Of a stretch of 64,000 nucleotides of DNA, positions 44,760-52,287 are shown one piece after another. A program made the position numbers and the translations under genes. The notes beneath the pieces were generated by a model. It was not told the origin of the DNA. It saw only the letters and a list, made by a program, of their open reading frames with translations, and did not search any database. The DNA is taken from contig DXVO01000038.1 of NCBI GenBank assembly GCA_019417325.1, positions 1 through 64,000 of the forward strand. Direction: 5' to 3'. The stretch comes from Parabacteroides sp. (lineage in GTDB: Bacteria; Bacteroidota; Bacteroidia; Bacteroidales; Tannerellaceae). Within the stretch, counting starts at the first letter, position 1. Each line of letters opens with the position of its first letter.

Positions 44760-45524
44760 ATGCGTGACGGAAAAATAATAATTGTAGACGATAATGAAGC
44801 CGTATTAAAAAGTTTGCGAACCATACTGGCTCATGAATTTAAAACAATCATAACGGTTTCTTCCCCCACTTTACTTCCTGCCTTACTCATAAACAGCAAC
44901 GTAGATATTGTTTTGCTGGATATGAATTTCGGTACAGGCCAGCAAAATGGCAGGGAAGGCATTTTTTGGTTGGAACGTATTCTCGAATATAAAAATCCGC
45001 CGGCTGTTATCCTTATAACGGCATTTGGAGATATCGAACTTGCTGTTGCCTCCCTGAAAAAAGGGGCTTCCGATTTTATCGTAAAACCATGGGATAACGA
45101 TAAGCTAATAGATACTGTAATAAATGTATGGGAACATAAACCGAAAGGTATAAATACGATACCGGAACAAATCATCAAAGCTCTATTAAAAAAGTACGCA
45201 ACAGCCTACGCCAAACCCTTCCCGGAATTAACCCCGGAAGCATTCAGAAAACTTTCCGATATGGCAGGAAGAGGCGATTTATCCCTTCTTCAACAATCAG
45301 TAGAAAGGGCTCTTTTATTTACTGATTCCGACATTCTTGACATAGATGATTTTTATGATGAACCGGATACTATTTCTACCCATAATTATACGTTGGAAGA
45401 GATGGAGAAACAGTTTATTTCAGAAGTGATGAAAGAAAAAAAGGGGAATCTCTCCCTTGTTGCCCAGCAATTAGATATCAGTCGCCAGACTTTATATAAT
45501 AAAATCAAAAAGTATGGTTTATAA
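44760..45524 (+). CDS. NtrC-like response regulator lacking the AAA+ domain
   Basis: I choose the ATG at 44760 (MRDGKIIIVDDNEAVLKSLR, 254 residues) because the ATG at 44742 is almost on the predicted transcript start. Residues 1-120 are a receiver domain with the phospho-aspartate in VDIVLLDMNFGTG and lysine in FIVKPWDNDKL. The C-terminus is a Fis-type helix-turn-helix (KGNLSLVAQQLDISRQTLYN). Between them only about 70 residues resemble the AAA+ lid (LTPEAFRKLSDMAGRGDLSL); the Walker motifs and GAFTGA loop are gone. It should not activate sigma-54 and may act as a simple activator or repressor at the nearby palindrome. Confidence 0.85.
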   Translation: MRDGKIIIVDDNEAVLKSLRTILAHEFKTIITVSSPTLLPALLINSNVDIVLLDMNFGTGQQNGREGIFWLERILEYKNPPAVILITAFGDIELAVASLKKGASDFIVKPWDNDKLIDTVINVWEHKPKGINTIPEQIIKALLKKYATAYAKPFPELTPEAFRKLSDMAGRGDLSLLQQSVERALLFTDSDILDIDDFYDEPDTISTHNYTLEEMEKQFISEVMKEKKGNLSLVAQQLDISRQTLYNKIKKYGL

Positions 45525-45535
45525 TCCGAAAGACT

Positions 45536-46513
45536 ATGGTAAATCGTAAACTATATTTGAAAATTATCGGAAGTGTCTTTCTGATTGTAGTCTGCTCGGT
45601 TCTCGGCTCTACCTTACTCACGACGGGCACTTCTTATTTTCTTTCTCTGATATGCCTGATAATTGTCGTATTAACCGCTTTATCACAAATCCGGTGGATG
45701 AATATGATGAATCGTAAAATATCCGTATTCTTCGAATCTATCCGCAATGAAGATACAAGTCTGAGATACCTTGATACAACGGATGATCCGTTCTTAAAAA
45801 GTTTATTCACAGAGATGAACCGGATTGTAGAACTCTTTAGTAAAAACCGGAACGAAACAGAAGAAAAACGTCTGTACTATGAAAGTATTTTACGTGTATT
45901 GACACATGAAATACGGAACTCCATCACTCCTATCCGCACTTTATCTGCCGATTTACTAAAATATTCCAACATATATACCCCCGAACAAATACAGGAAGGA
46001 CTGGATGTAATCCATAGCCAAGCCAAAAATCTTTCTTCATTTCTGGATTCCTATCACAGGTTAACCCACCTGCCGGAACCGGAAAAGAGCAAAATATGTG
46101 TAACGGAATTATTCCATAAACTGGAACGTTTGCTGCATGCTGAGCCGGATGGTAACAAAATACATTTTAAAGCTCCGGAAAATTTAGAACTTCATGCCGA
46201 CCAGAATTTATTAATACTGGCATTAATTAACCTGATACGCAATGCCCTGCAAGCGATAAAAGGACAAACAGGAGGAACAATTTTAATAGAAGCATTTTCT
46301 GTTTCCGGGCAAGTCCAAATAACAATAACCGATAATGGGCCGGGCATTTTACCTGAACAAATCCCCGTTATTTTTACCCCATTCTTTTCCACAAAACCCG
46401 GAGGAAGTGGTATCGGTTTAAGTATATCCCATCGTATCATGCAATTGCACGGAGGAAGTCTGACAGTTGAATCCCAACCTGATATTCGTACTGTTTTCCG
46501 TATGAGTTTCTAA
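45536..46513 (+). CDS. Sensor histidine kinase
   Basis: The protein has 325 residues. Two N-terminal helices (YLKIIGSVFLIVVCSVLGST; SLICLIIVVLTALSQI) leave almost no periplasmic part, so the signal may come from within the membrane or from a partner such as the permease. The H-box HEIRNSITPIRTLSADLLK, N-box LALINLIRNALQAIKG and G-boxes DNGPGI and GGSGIGLSI are intact. It starts 11 bases after the response regulator gene. By position it phosphorylates that regulator. Confidence 0.9.
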   Translation: MVNRKLYLKIIGSVFLIVVCSVLGSTLLTTGTSYFLSLICLIIVVLTALSQIRWMNMMNRKISVFFESIRNEDTSLRYLDTTDDPFLKSLFTEMNRIVELFSKNRNETEEKRLYYESILRVLTHEIRNSITPIRTLSADLLKYSNIYTPEQIQEGLDVIHSQAKNLSSFLDSYHRLTHLPEPEKSKICVTELFHKLERLLHAEPDGNKIHFKAPENLELHADQNLLILALINLIRNALQAIKGQTGGTILIEAFSVSGQVQITITDNGPGILPEQIPVIFTPFFSTKPGGSGIGLSISHRIMQLHGGSLTVESQPDIRTVFRMSF

Positions 46514-46561
46514 AAAATGAAATATTCACATACAGATTATTTATAATAAAGATAGTTTACG

Positions 46562-46569
46562 TACCTTTG
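46562..46569 (+). promoter_or_regulatory. Minus-7 box of the pyrB operon
   Basis: TACCTTTG gives a transcript start near 46576, 35 bases before the ATG of pyrB. Confidence 0.6.
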
Positions 46570-46610
46570 TTAATACAATTTGCACATATAGACAGAATAT
46601 ACACATTACA

Positions 46611-47531
46611 ATGAAAAGTAAAAGTTTAGTTTCTATTGATCAATGTTCCAAAGAGGACATTCTTCGTATTCTGGAAAACGCCAGGAAGTTTGAGGAAAAT
46701 CCCAACCGGAAAGTACTGGAAGGTAAAGTGGCTGCGACTCTCTTCTTCGAACCTTCCACACGTACTCGCCTGAGTTTTGAAACGGCAGTCAACAGGCTTG
46801 GCGGACGCGTAATCGGATTCTCCGATGCTTCGACAACCAGTTCTTCCAAAGGCGAAACGCTGAAAGATACGATCCTGATGGTCAGCAATTATGTGGATCT
46901 TATCATCATGAGGCACCATCTTGAAGGTGCTGCACGTTATGCTTCGGAAATAACAGACGTTCCCATCATTAATGCCGGCGACGGAGCCAACCAGCATCCT
47001 TCGCAAACCATGCTGGATTTATATTCCATCCAAAAGACACAGGGAAAACTGACAGACCTCACAATTACAATGGTAGGCGACTTGAAATATGGCCGTACGG
47101 TTCACTCCCTGATTGTCGGAATGTCTCACTTTAATCCTACTTTCAATTTTGTAGCGCCTAAAGAACTACGCATGCCCGACGAACAAAAAAACTTCTGCGA
47201 CAAGCATGGTATCAAATACAACGAGTGTACGGATTTTACCGAAGACATTATCAATCAGACGGATATTCTGTATATGACTCGTGTACAACGCGAACGCTTC
47301 ACCGACCTGGAAGAGTACGAACGGGTAAAGAACGTGTATATTCTTAAAAACGACATGTTGAAAAACAGCCGAGAAAACCTGCGTATCCTACATCCGCTGC
47401 CTCGCGTGAACGAAATTGCTTACGATGTGGATGATAATCCCAAAGCTTATTATATCCAGCAAGCCCGCAACGGATTGTTTGCCCGTCAGGCTATTATCAG
47501 CGAAGTGTTAAACTTATCAGTTGACAGTTGA
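46611..47531 (+). CDS. pyrB: Aspartate carbamoyltransferase catalytic subunit
   Basis: The protein has 306 residues. The carbamoyl phosphate motif FFEPSTRTRLSFETA, SSSKGETLKDT, and GDGANQHPSQTMLDLYSI are intact, as are GDLKYGRTVHSL and HPLPRVNEI of the aspartate domain. It makes carbamoyl aspartate in pyrimidine synthesis. The regulatory subunit gene follows after 100 bases that contain a duplicated 17-mer. Confidence 0.96.
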   Translation: MKSKSLVSIDQCSKEDILRILENARKFEENPNRKVLEGKVAATLFFEPSTRTRLSFETAVNRLGGRVIGFSDASTTSSSKGETLKDTILMVSNYVDLIIMRHHLEGAARYASEITDVPIINAGDGANQHPSQTMLDLYSIQKTQGKLTDLTITMVGDLKYGRTVHSLIVGMSHFNPTFNFVAPKELRMPDEQKNFCDKHGIKYNECTDFTEDIINQTDILYMTRVQRERFTDLEEYERVKNVYILKNDMLKNSRENLRILHPLPRVNEIAYDVDDNPKAYYIQQARNGLFARQAIISEVLNLSVDS

Positions 47532-47578
47532 CAAGTGATATACGACAGTTAAAAGAAAAAATCAACTGTCTATTGCCA

Positions 47579-47616
47579 ATTATCATTTACCAACTGTCCA
47601 TTATCATTTACCAACT
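47579..47616 (+). repeat. 17-bp direct repeat between pyrB and pyrI
   Basis: ATTATCATTTACCAACT occurs at 47579-47595 and 47600-47616, after GTTGACAGTTGACA-type sequence. It resembles decayed intergenic tandem repeats. Confidence 0.75.
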
Positions 47617-47631
47617 TCAATTAATAAAGTT

Positions 47632-48096
47632 ATGTCAGCAGAAAAGAAAAAAGAATTGCAAGTAGCCGCATTAGAAAACGGAACTGCTATCGACCATATC
47701 CCCCCCAGCCAGTTATTTAAAGTCGCAAAGTTACTGGGACTGGAAAATATGGACAATACAATCACTATTGGGAATAATCTTCACAGCAACAAAATGGGTT
47801 GTAAGGGAATGATTAAAATATCGGATAAATTTTTTGAAGAAGATGAGATCAACCGGATAGCCCTGATTGCTCCCAACGTCATTCTGAACATTATACGTGA
47901 CTATGAAGTGGTGGAAAAGAAGACGGTTACCCTGCCGGACGAACTAATCGGTCTGGTAAAATGTAACAATCCGAAATGTATTACCAATAATGAACCGATG
48001 CCTACCCGCTTCGAAGTAATCGACAGAGATAAAGGTACCGTTAAATGCCATTATTGCGAACGTAAAATCAATAAAGAAGATATTATTGTAAAATGA
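47632..48096 (+). CDS. pyrI: Aspartate carbamoyltransferase regulatory subunit
   Basis: The protein has 154 residues. The allosteric domain (NGTAIDHIPPSQLFKVAKLL) is followed by the zinc domain with four cysteines in CNNPKCITNNEP and KCHYCERKI. It binds nucleotides and holds catalytic trimers together. Its end overlaps the flavin reductase start by four bases, so translation is probably coupled. Confidence 0.95.
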   Translation: MSAEKKKELQVAALENGTAIDHIPPSQLFKVAKLLGLENMDNTITIGNNLHSNKMGCKGMIKISDKFFEEDEINRIALIAPNVILNIIRDYEVVEKKTVTLPDELIGLVKCNNPKCITNNEPMPTRFEVIDRDKGTVKCHYCERKINKEDIIVK

Positions 48097-48659
48097 AACA
48101 CGACTGGAAGCCGGGAACAATGATATATCCATTGCCGGCGGTAATGATAAGTTGCGGCTCCGAGCCTTCAGAATATAATATTATAACCGTCTCATGGGTT
48201 GGCACAATCTGTACTAGCCCTGCGATGTGTTATATTTCCGTACGTCCGGAGCGTCACTCCTATCCCATTCTGAAAAAGAACATGGAGTTTGTCATCAATC
48301 TTACCAATAAAGAATTGGCATACGCAACTGATTGGTGCGGGGTGAATTCAGGAAAAGACCATAACAAGTTTGAAGAAATGAACCTGACACCAGGTAAAGC
48401 TTCTGTTGTGAAGGCTCCTATTATTGAAGAAACACCTCTATGTATAGAATGCCGGGTAAAAGAAGTTATTGCCTTAGGCAGCCACGATATGTTTATTGCC
48501 GAGGTTGTAAATGTACAAGCTGACGACAAATATCTGGATCCAGAAACCGGAGCTTTCGACATGCAACGGGCGGAACTGCTGGCCTATTCACACGGTAAAT
48601 ATTACGAATTAGGAGAGCTGGTCGGTAAATTCGGCTGGTCAGTGAAAAAGAAAAAATAA
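48093..48659 (+). CDS. Flavin reductase family protein
   Basis: The protein has 188 residues. It has the FMN-binding split-barrel pattern of the flavin reductase family (PMVISCGSEPSEYNIITVSW-like beginning, then SPAMCYISVRPERHSYPIL and EFVINLTNKELAYATDWCGV). Members reduce flavins or act as small FMN proteins of unknown substrate. It starts within the pyrI stop codon region and is followed three bases later by the barrel protein gene. Confidence 0.85.
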   Translation: MKHDWKPGTMIYPLPAVMISCGSEPSEYNIITVSWVGTICTSPAMCYISVRPERHSYPILKKNMEFVINLTNKELAYATDWCGVNSGKDHNKFEEMNLTPGKASVVKAPIIEETPLCIECRVKEVIALGSHDMFIAEVVNVQADDKYLDPETGAFDMQRAELLAYSHGKYYELGELVGKFGWSVKKKK

Positions 48660-48662
48660 CCA

Positions 48663-49379
48663 ATGAAAAAAATCCACTTTATAGGGCTGTTTGTGTTTTT
48701 ATTCCTGATACCTGTAAATGCCCAGAAATTTATACAAATCAAGGATAAATCATTTAACTGGGGAGGGAAAGTAGGTTTCAGTGCTACCCTCCCCGTTATC
48801 AATTCATTGACAATTAATGATATTGAAGCCGAAAATATCAGTCAGAAATATAAGGTGGGTTTTCTTGCCGCAGCTTTTGCACGAATAAATATCGACCGCT
48901 TTTTCATACAACCCAGTTTATCCTGGCGTTATGCGGAGGGTGATATCCGTTTCACTATACCTTTGGCTTCCACTACTACACCTACTTCCACAGTAAAAGA
49001 AAACAGTAAACTGGAATATAAAACGACTTCGCTGGAAGTTCCGATCATGATCGGATATTATATTGTCAAGCAAGGTCCTTATGCACTTAGCCTGATGGTA
49101 GGTCCGAATCTCAAATATAATTACAAAAACCGTTATTCGGCAAGTTTCGTGGAAACACCCAGCGAATATATAAGCGAAAGTACCCCTTACGGCATCAATA
49201 TTGCAACCGGAATCGGAGTCAGTATCTGGCGTTTATTCTTCGATTTCACTTACGAGTTCGGCTTGAATGAAGTTGAATCCAATTTCAGGGAAATAAAAAC
49301 CAATACAACCCAAACGGGGCTGATGTCTATAGACAAACGGACAAATGTCATGAGTTTTTCGTTAGGCTTTCTTTTCTAA
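48663..49379 (+). CDS. Outer membrane beta-barrel protein, PorT-like
   Basis: The protein has 238 residues with a signal peptide (IHFIGLFVFLFLIPVNAQ). The rest alternates hydrophobic and polar residues as in small barrels (WGGKVGFSATLPVINSL; TSLEVPIMIGYYIVKQGPYA; GINIATGIGVSIWRLFFDFT) and ends in phenylalanine (LGFLF), a barrel assembly signal. It matches the PorT/outer-membrane beta-barrel family of Bacteroidota. A role in type IX secretion cannot be claimed from sequence. It ends the pyrB operon, convergent with a regulator gene four bases away. Confidence 0.8.
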   Translation: MKKIHFIGLFVFLFLIPVNAQKFIQIKDKSFNWGGKVGFSATLPVINSLTINDIEAENISQKYKVGFLAAAFARINIDRFFIQPSLSWRYAEGDIRFTIPLASTTTPTSTVKENSKLEYKTTSLEVPIMIGYYIVKQGPYALSLMVGPNLKYNYKNRYSASFVETPSEYISESTPYGINIATGIGVSIWRLFFDFTYEFGLNEVESNFREIKTNTTQTGLMSIDKRTNVMSFSLGFLF

Positions 49380-49382
49380 AAC

Positions 49383-50720
49383 CTATTCGATATGGTAAGC
49401 TTTCAATTTATTGTAAAGCGTTTTCCTGTCTATTCCCAGCAATTGGGCTGCTTTCGTTTTATTGTTTCCGGCTTTCTGTAAAGCCCTTATTATCAATTCA
49501 CTCTCATGTGCTTCACTCTTCAGTTGAATATTTGAAGATACCGGCTGTATCTCCGTCAGTTCTTCCGGCAACTCTTTGCGCGTAATATAACTTCCGGTAG
49601 CCAACAAGGTTGCATATTTGATTGCATTCTTCATCTGACGAAGATTCCCTGGCCATGAATAAGATTGGAATATACGGATTGTTTCCGCATCAAAACCGAT
49701 AATATCTTTTTGCAATTCACTATTTGACTGGTCGAGAAAACTATCGGCAAACAATAATAAGTCTTCCTGACGCTCTTTTAAATCAGGAATACGGATTGTA
49801 AATTCATTGATCCGGTGATATAAATCCTCGCGAAAATCCCCTTTTTCTATTGCCGTCCTCAAATTCTCATTTGTAGCAGATATCAGGCGGACATTAATAG
49901 GAATTTCCTGGTTACTACCGATAGGCTTGACTTTACGTTCCTGCAAAGCCCGCAATAACTGAACCTGCACTTCATAAGAAAGATTTCCTATTTCATCCAG
50001 AAATATGGTACCTCCTTGAGCCGCAATAAAAGCACCCTCCTTATTATCTATTGCACCTGTAAACGAACCTTTGATATGCCCGAAAAATTCAGAAGCTGCC
50101 AGATCCTTAGGAATAGCACCACAGTCTACAGCAACAAAAGGAGCCTTCTTACGGTCACTCTGCTCATGGATACGGCGTGCCACATACTCCTTACCTGTTC
50201 CACTCGAACCGGTAATAAGTACAGACATATCAGTCGGCGCAACCAATCCTACATGGTCATACAGCAGACGTGCAGCCGGGCTCTTACCTTCTATATATTG
50301 TGAGTTTTCAGCCGGACGCCGCTCCGCCTTCTTAGGAGAAGCAACCGGAGACATAGCTTGTCCGTCTTTTAGTAAATCATGAATCTTTCCCAGCAGTTCA
50401 TCCGGATTCAAAGGCTTGCTTATATAATCGGAAGCCCCCAGTTTAATGGCTTGTACGGCTGTTTGTATATCCGCATAGCTTGTCATCATTATCAAAGGAA
50501 CCGAGGTATTCCGTTCTCTTATCCATCTCAGCAAATCGATACCATCCCCATCCGGTAGACGCAAGTCCGACAAGATAAGATCCAAAGAGACGTTTTCTAT
50601 CCGGTTCTTCGCATCAGAAACCGATGTGGATGTAACAACTTCAAACCCTTTTTTACCAAGCCAGGTTGTCAACATCAAAGAAAACGTTATATCATCTTCT
50701 ATAATAAGTATAGACGGCAT
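49383..50720 (-). CDS. Sigma-54-dependent response regulator (NtrC type)
   Basis: The protein has 445 residues with all three domains: receiver (ILSDLRLPDGDGIDLLRWIR with its aspartate; DYISKPLNPDELL), AAA+ activator domain (Walker A GSSGTGKEYVARRIH, the sigma-54 contact loop written GSFTGA, Walker B GGTIFLDEIGNL) and a Fis-type helix-turn-helix (NKTKAAQLLGIDRKTLYNKL). It hydrolyses ATP to open sigma-54 promoters when phosphorylated. No kinase gene is adjacent. Its intact ATPase contrasts with the shortened regulator at 44760. Confidence 0.94.
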   Translation of the reverse strand: MPSILIIEDDITFSLMLTTWLGKKGFEVVTSTSVSDAKNRIENVSLDLILSDLRLPDGDGIDLLRWIRERNTSVPLIMMTSYADIQTAVQAIKLGASDYISKPLNPDELLGKIHDLLKDGQAMSPVASPKKAERRPAENSQYIEGKSPAARLLYDHVGLVAPTDMSVLITGSSGTGKEYVARRIHEQSDRKKAPFVAVDCGAIPKDLAASEFFGHIKGSFTGAIDNKEGAFIAAQGGTIFLDEIGNLSYEVQVQLLRALQERKVKPIGSNQEIPINVRLISATNENLRTAIEKGDFREDLYHRINEFTIRIPDLKERQEDLLLFADSFLDQSNSELQKDIIGFDAETIRIFQSYSWPGNLRQMKNAIKYATLLATGSYITRKELPEELTEIQPVSSNIQLKSEAHESELIIRALQKAGNNKTKAAQLLGIDRKTLYNKLKAYHIE

Positions 50721-50743
50721 AGTATTTATTTTTATTCCGTATA

Positions 50744-50751
50744 CAAAGATA
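50744..50751 (-). promoter_or_regulatory. Minus-7 box of the sigma-54 regulator gene
   Basis: The minus strand reads TATCTTTG; transcription would start near 50737, 17 bases before the ATG. Confidence 0.55.
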
Positions 50752-50768
50752 TAGATTTTAACGAAATC

Positions 50769-51944
50769 TCAGGAGAAAATCCAGGTAGCTTTACGCCATA
50801 CACCTTCAAACGGACCTTGTTTATATTTCTTTAACCACCAATGACAGAAACCCAATTGCAGGGCAAATAATAAAACGGATACTCCGAAACTGGCGGTGAC
50901 ACATAAATCATCGTACAGAGAAAGCCCGTAACCAAAGTAGATAAATGAGCCTATTATAGACTGTGTCAGATAATTAGTCAGACTCATCTTCCCGTAAGGA
51001 ACCAGTCCATACAGGACTTTATATACAGAAGCCTGCTGCCACAAGAAAATAAACAAAGATACAAGTACCGACATGAAGGCAAAATTACGCCAGGAAGAAA
51101 CAACGGTAGAAATAGGTGTCAGCATTTCTTTATTACTAAACAATGCCGGTAAAGAGAGCGACAGATAATATAAAGGAACAAATGCGATCAATCCTATCAC
51201 TAAAGCCCGTTTCCAGAACACACGATTCTCAGAAAGGTTCACAAATAAACGGCGGCGTCCAAGCAACATCCCAAGCATAAACAGAGAGGCAGTCTGGAAA
51301 AAACGCCCGTATCCCCATGCCCATAACAAACTGAATAACTGTCCATCCCATAAATTAGATTTTACCATTGCCCAGAAATCAGGTTGAGTAAGGAACTTCG
51401 ACATACGGTCGCCATGTATTTGCCATTGTTGTATACCTCCGACATAATCGGGATTCATCATAGCATAAAAGAATTTAGCCAATTCCAGCGGTTGAAGCAT
51501 CAGGATAATCGCAGTAACCAGTACAGCCCGGTCACTCCACTTACAAACAAGAACCAGCACTACCCCTATAATCGAATAGAGAACCAATATATCTCCGGGG
51601 AAAAAAGCTCCGTTGAAACAACCGATAATAAACAAGAGGAAAAGCCTCCACAAGAAACGCAGACGGAAATCTTTTCCTCTTTGTGCCTGATTGTTGAACT
51701 GAATAAAGAAACTAAAACCAAATAACAGGGAAAATATGGCATATGCTTTACCGGAAAAGAGAAAAAACAAAGTATTCCAGGTGTATCCATCCATCATTTT
51801 TATAAAAGGAGATGAGGGTGTGGGGAAATCATACAGATTAAAATGCTCGATATTATGCAACATCATAATTGCCATTACAGCAAAGCCACGTAATGCATCT
51901 ACCGCCTCGATACGCGGGGATTTACTTTGAAGTCCGATATTCAT
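50769..51944 (-). CDS. DUF418 family membrane protein
   Basis: The protein has 391 residues and about ten hydrophobic segments. The N-terminal signature RIEAVDALRGFAVMAIMMLH with the following NIEHFNLYDFP, and the C-terminal YGKMSLTNYLTQSIIGSFIY with FCHWWLKKYKQGPFEGVWR, are characteristic of DUF418, a group related to acyltransferase-like membrane proteins. Function is not established. A minus-7 box lies just upstream. Confidence 0.88.
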   Translation of the reverse strand: MNIGLQSKSPRIEAVDALRGFAVMAIMMLHNIEHFNLYDFPTPSSPFIKMMDGYTWNTLFFLFSGKAYAIFSLLFGFSFFIQFNNQAQRGKDFRLRFLWRLFLLFIIGCFNGAFFPGDILVLYSIIGVVLVLVCKWSDRAVLVTAIILMLQPLELAKFFYAMMNPDYVGGIQQWQIHGDRMSKFLTQPDFWAMVKSNLWDGQLFSLLWAWGYGRFFQTASLFMLGMLLGRRRLFVNLSENRVFWKRALVIGLIAFVPLYYLSLSLPALFSNKEMLTPISTVVSSWRNFAFMSVLVSLFIFLWQQASVYKVLYGLVPYGKMSLTNYLTQSIIGSFIYFGYGLSLYDDLCVTASFGVSVLLFALQLGFCHWWLKKYKQGPFEGVWRKATWIFS

Positions 51945-51974
51945 GGTATTAACAAGTAGAATTTATAATTGCGG

Positions 51975-51982
51975 CAAAAGTA
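51975..51982 (-). promoter_or_regulatory. Minus-7 box of the DUF418 gene
   Basis: The minus strand reads TACTTTTG, with a start near 51968. Confidence 0.55.
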
Positions 51983-52003
51983 ATTAAAGATATGGCATAA
52001 AAC

Positions 52004-52029
52004 AAAAAAAGTACCCTTGCGGAGGTACT
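52004..52029 (-). terminator. Terminator of the phosphoethanolamine transferase/kinase operon
   Basis: On the minus strand AGTACC and GGTACT pair around a short loop and are followed by seven T residues. Confidence 0.75.
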
Positions 52030-52287
52030 CTTCTTGTTTTGCAGACTTAATTCAATACTCGGACTTATTACTACTTAATAAAACGGTTTAAATGTAGAAA
52101 CGCTTATAGCCTTTCGTATTTAATATACTACGAAATTCGTGCCAGAACTGTACAATTCCGGTATTTGTTTTTCTAAACTCTTATAATTGAACAGATAAAA
52201 CGATATGAATGTTCCGGACAAAATAAAAAGAAGTATCGTTTATGGGGAAACAGGCATCACAAGTGTGGAAATTTTCCACACCCGTTT

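Larger units (their letters stand above)
51945..52287. other. Intergenic region with promoter, terminator and a tight palindrome
   Basis: It holds the DUF418 minus-7 box (51975-51982, minus strand), a leftward terminator (52004-52029) and a 19-bp palindrome (52263-52281). No gene is seen. Confidence 0.6.
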
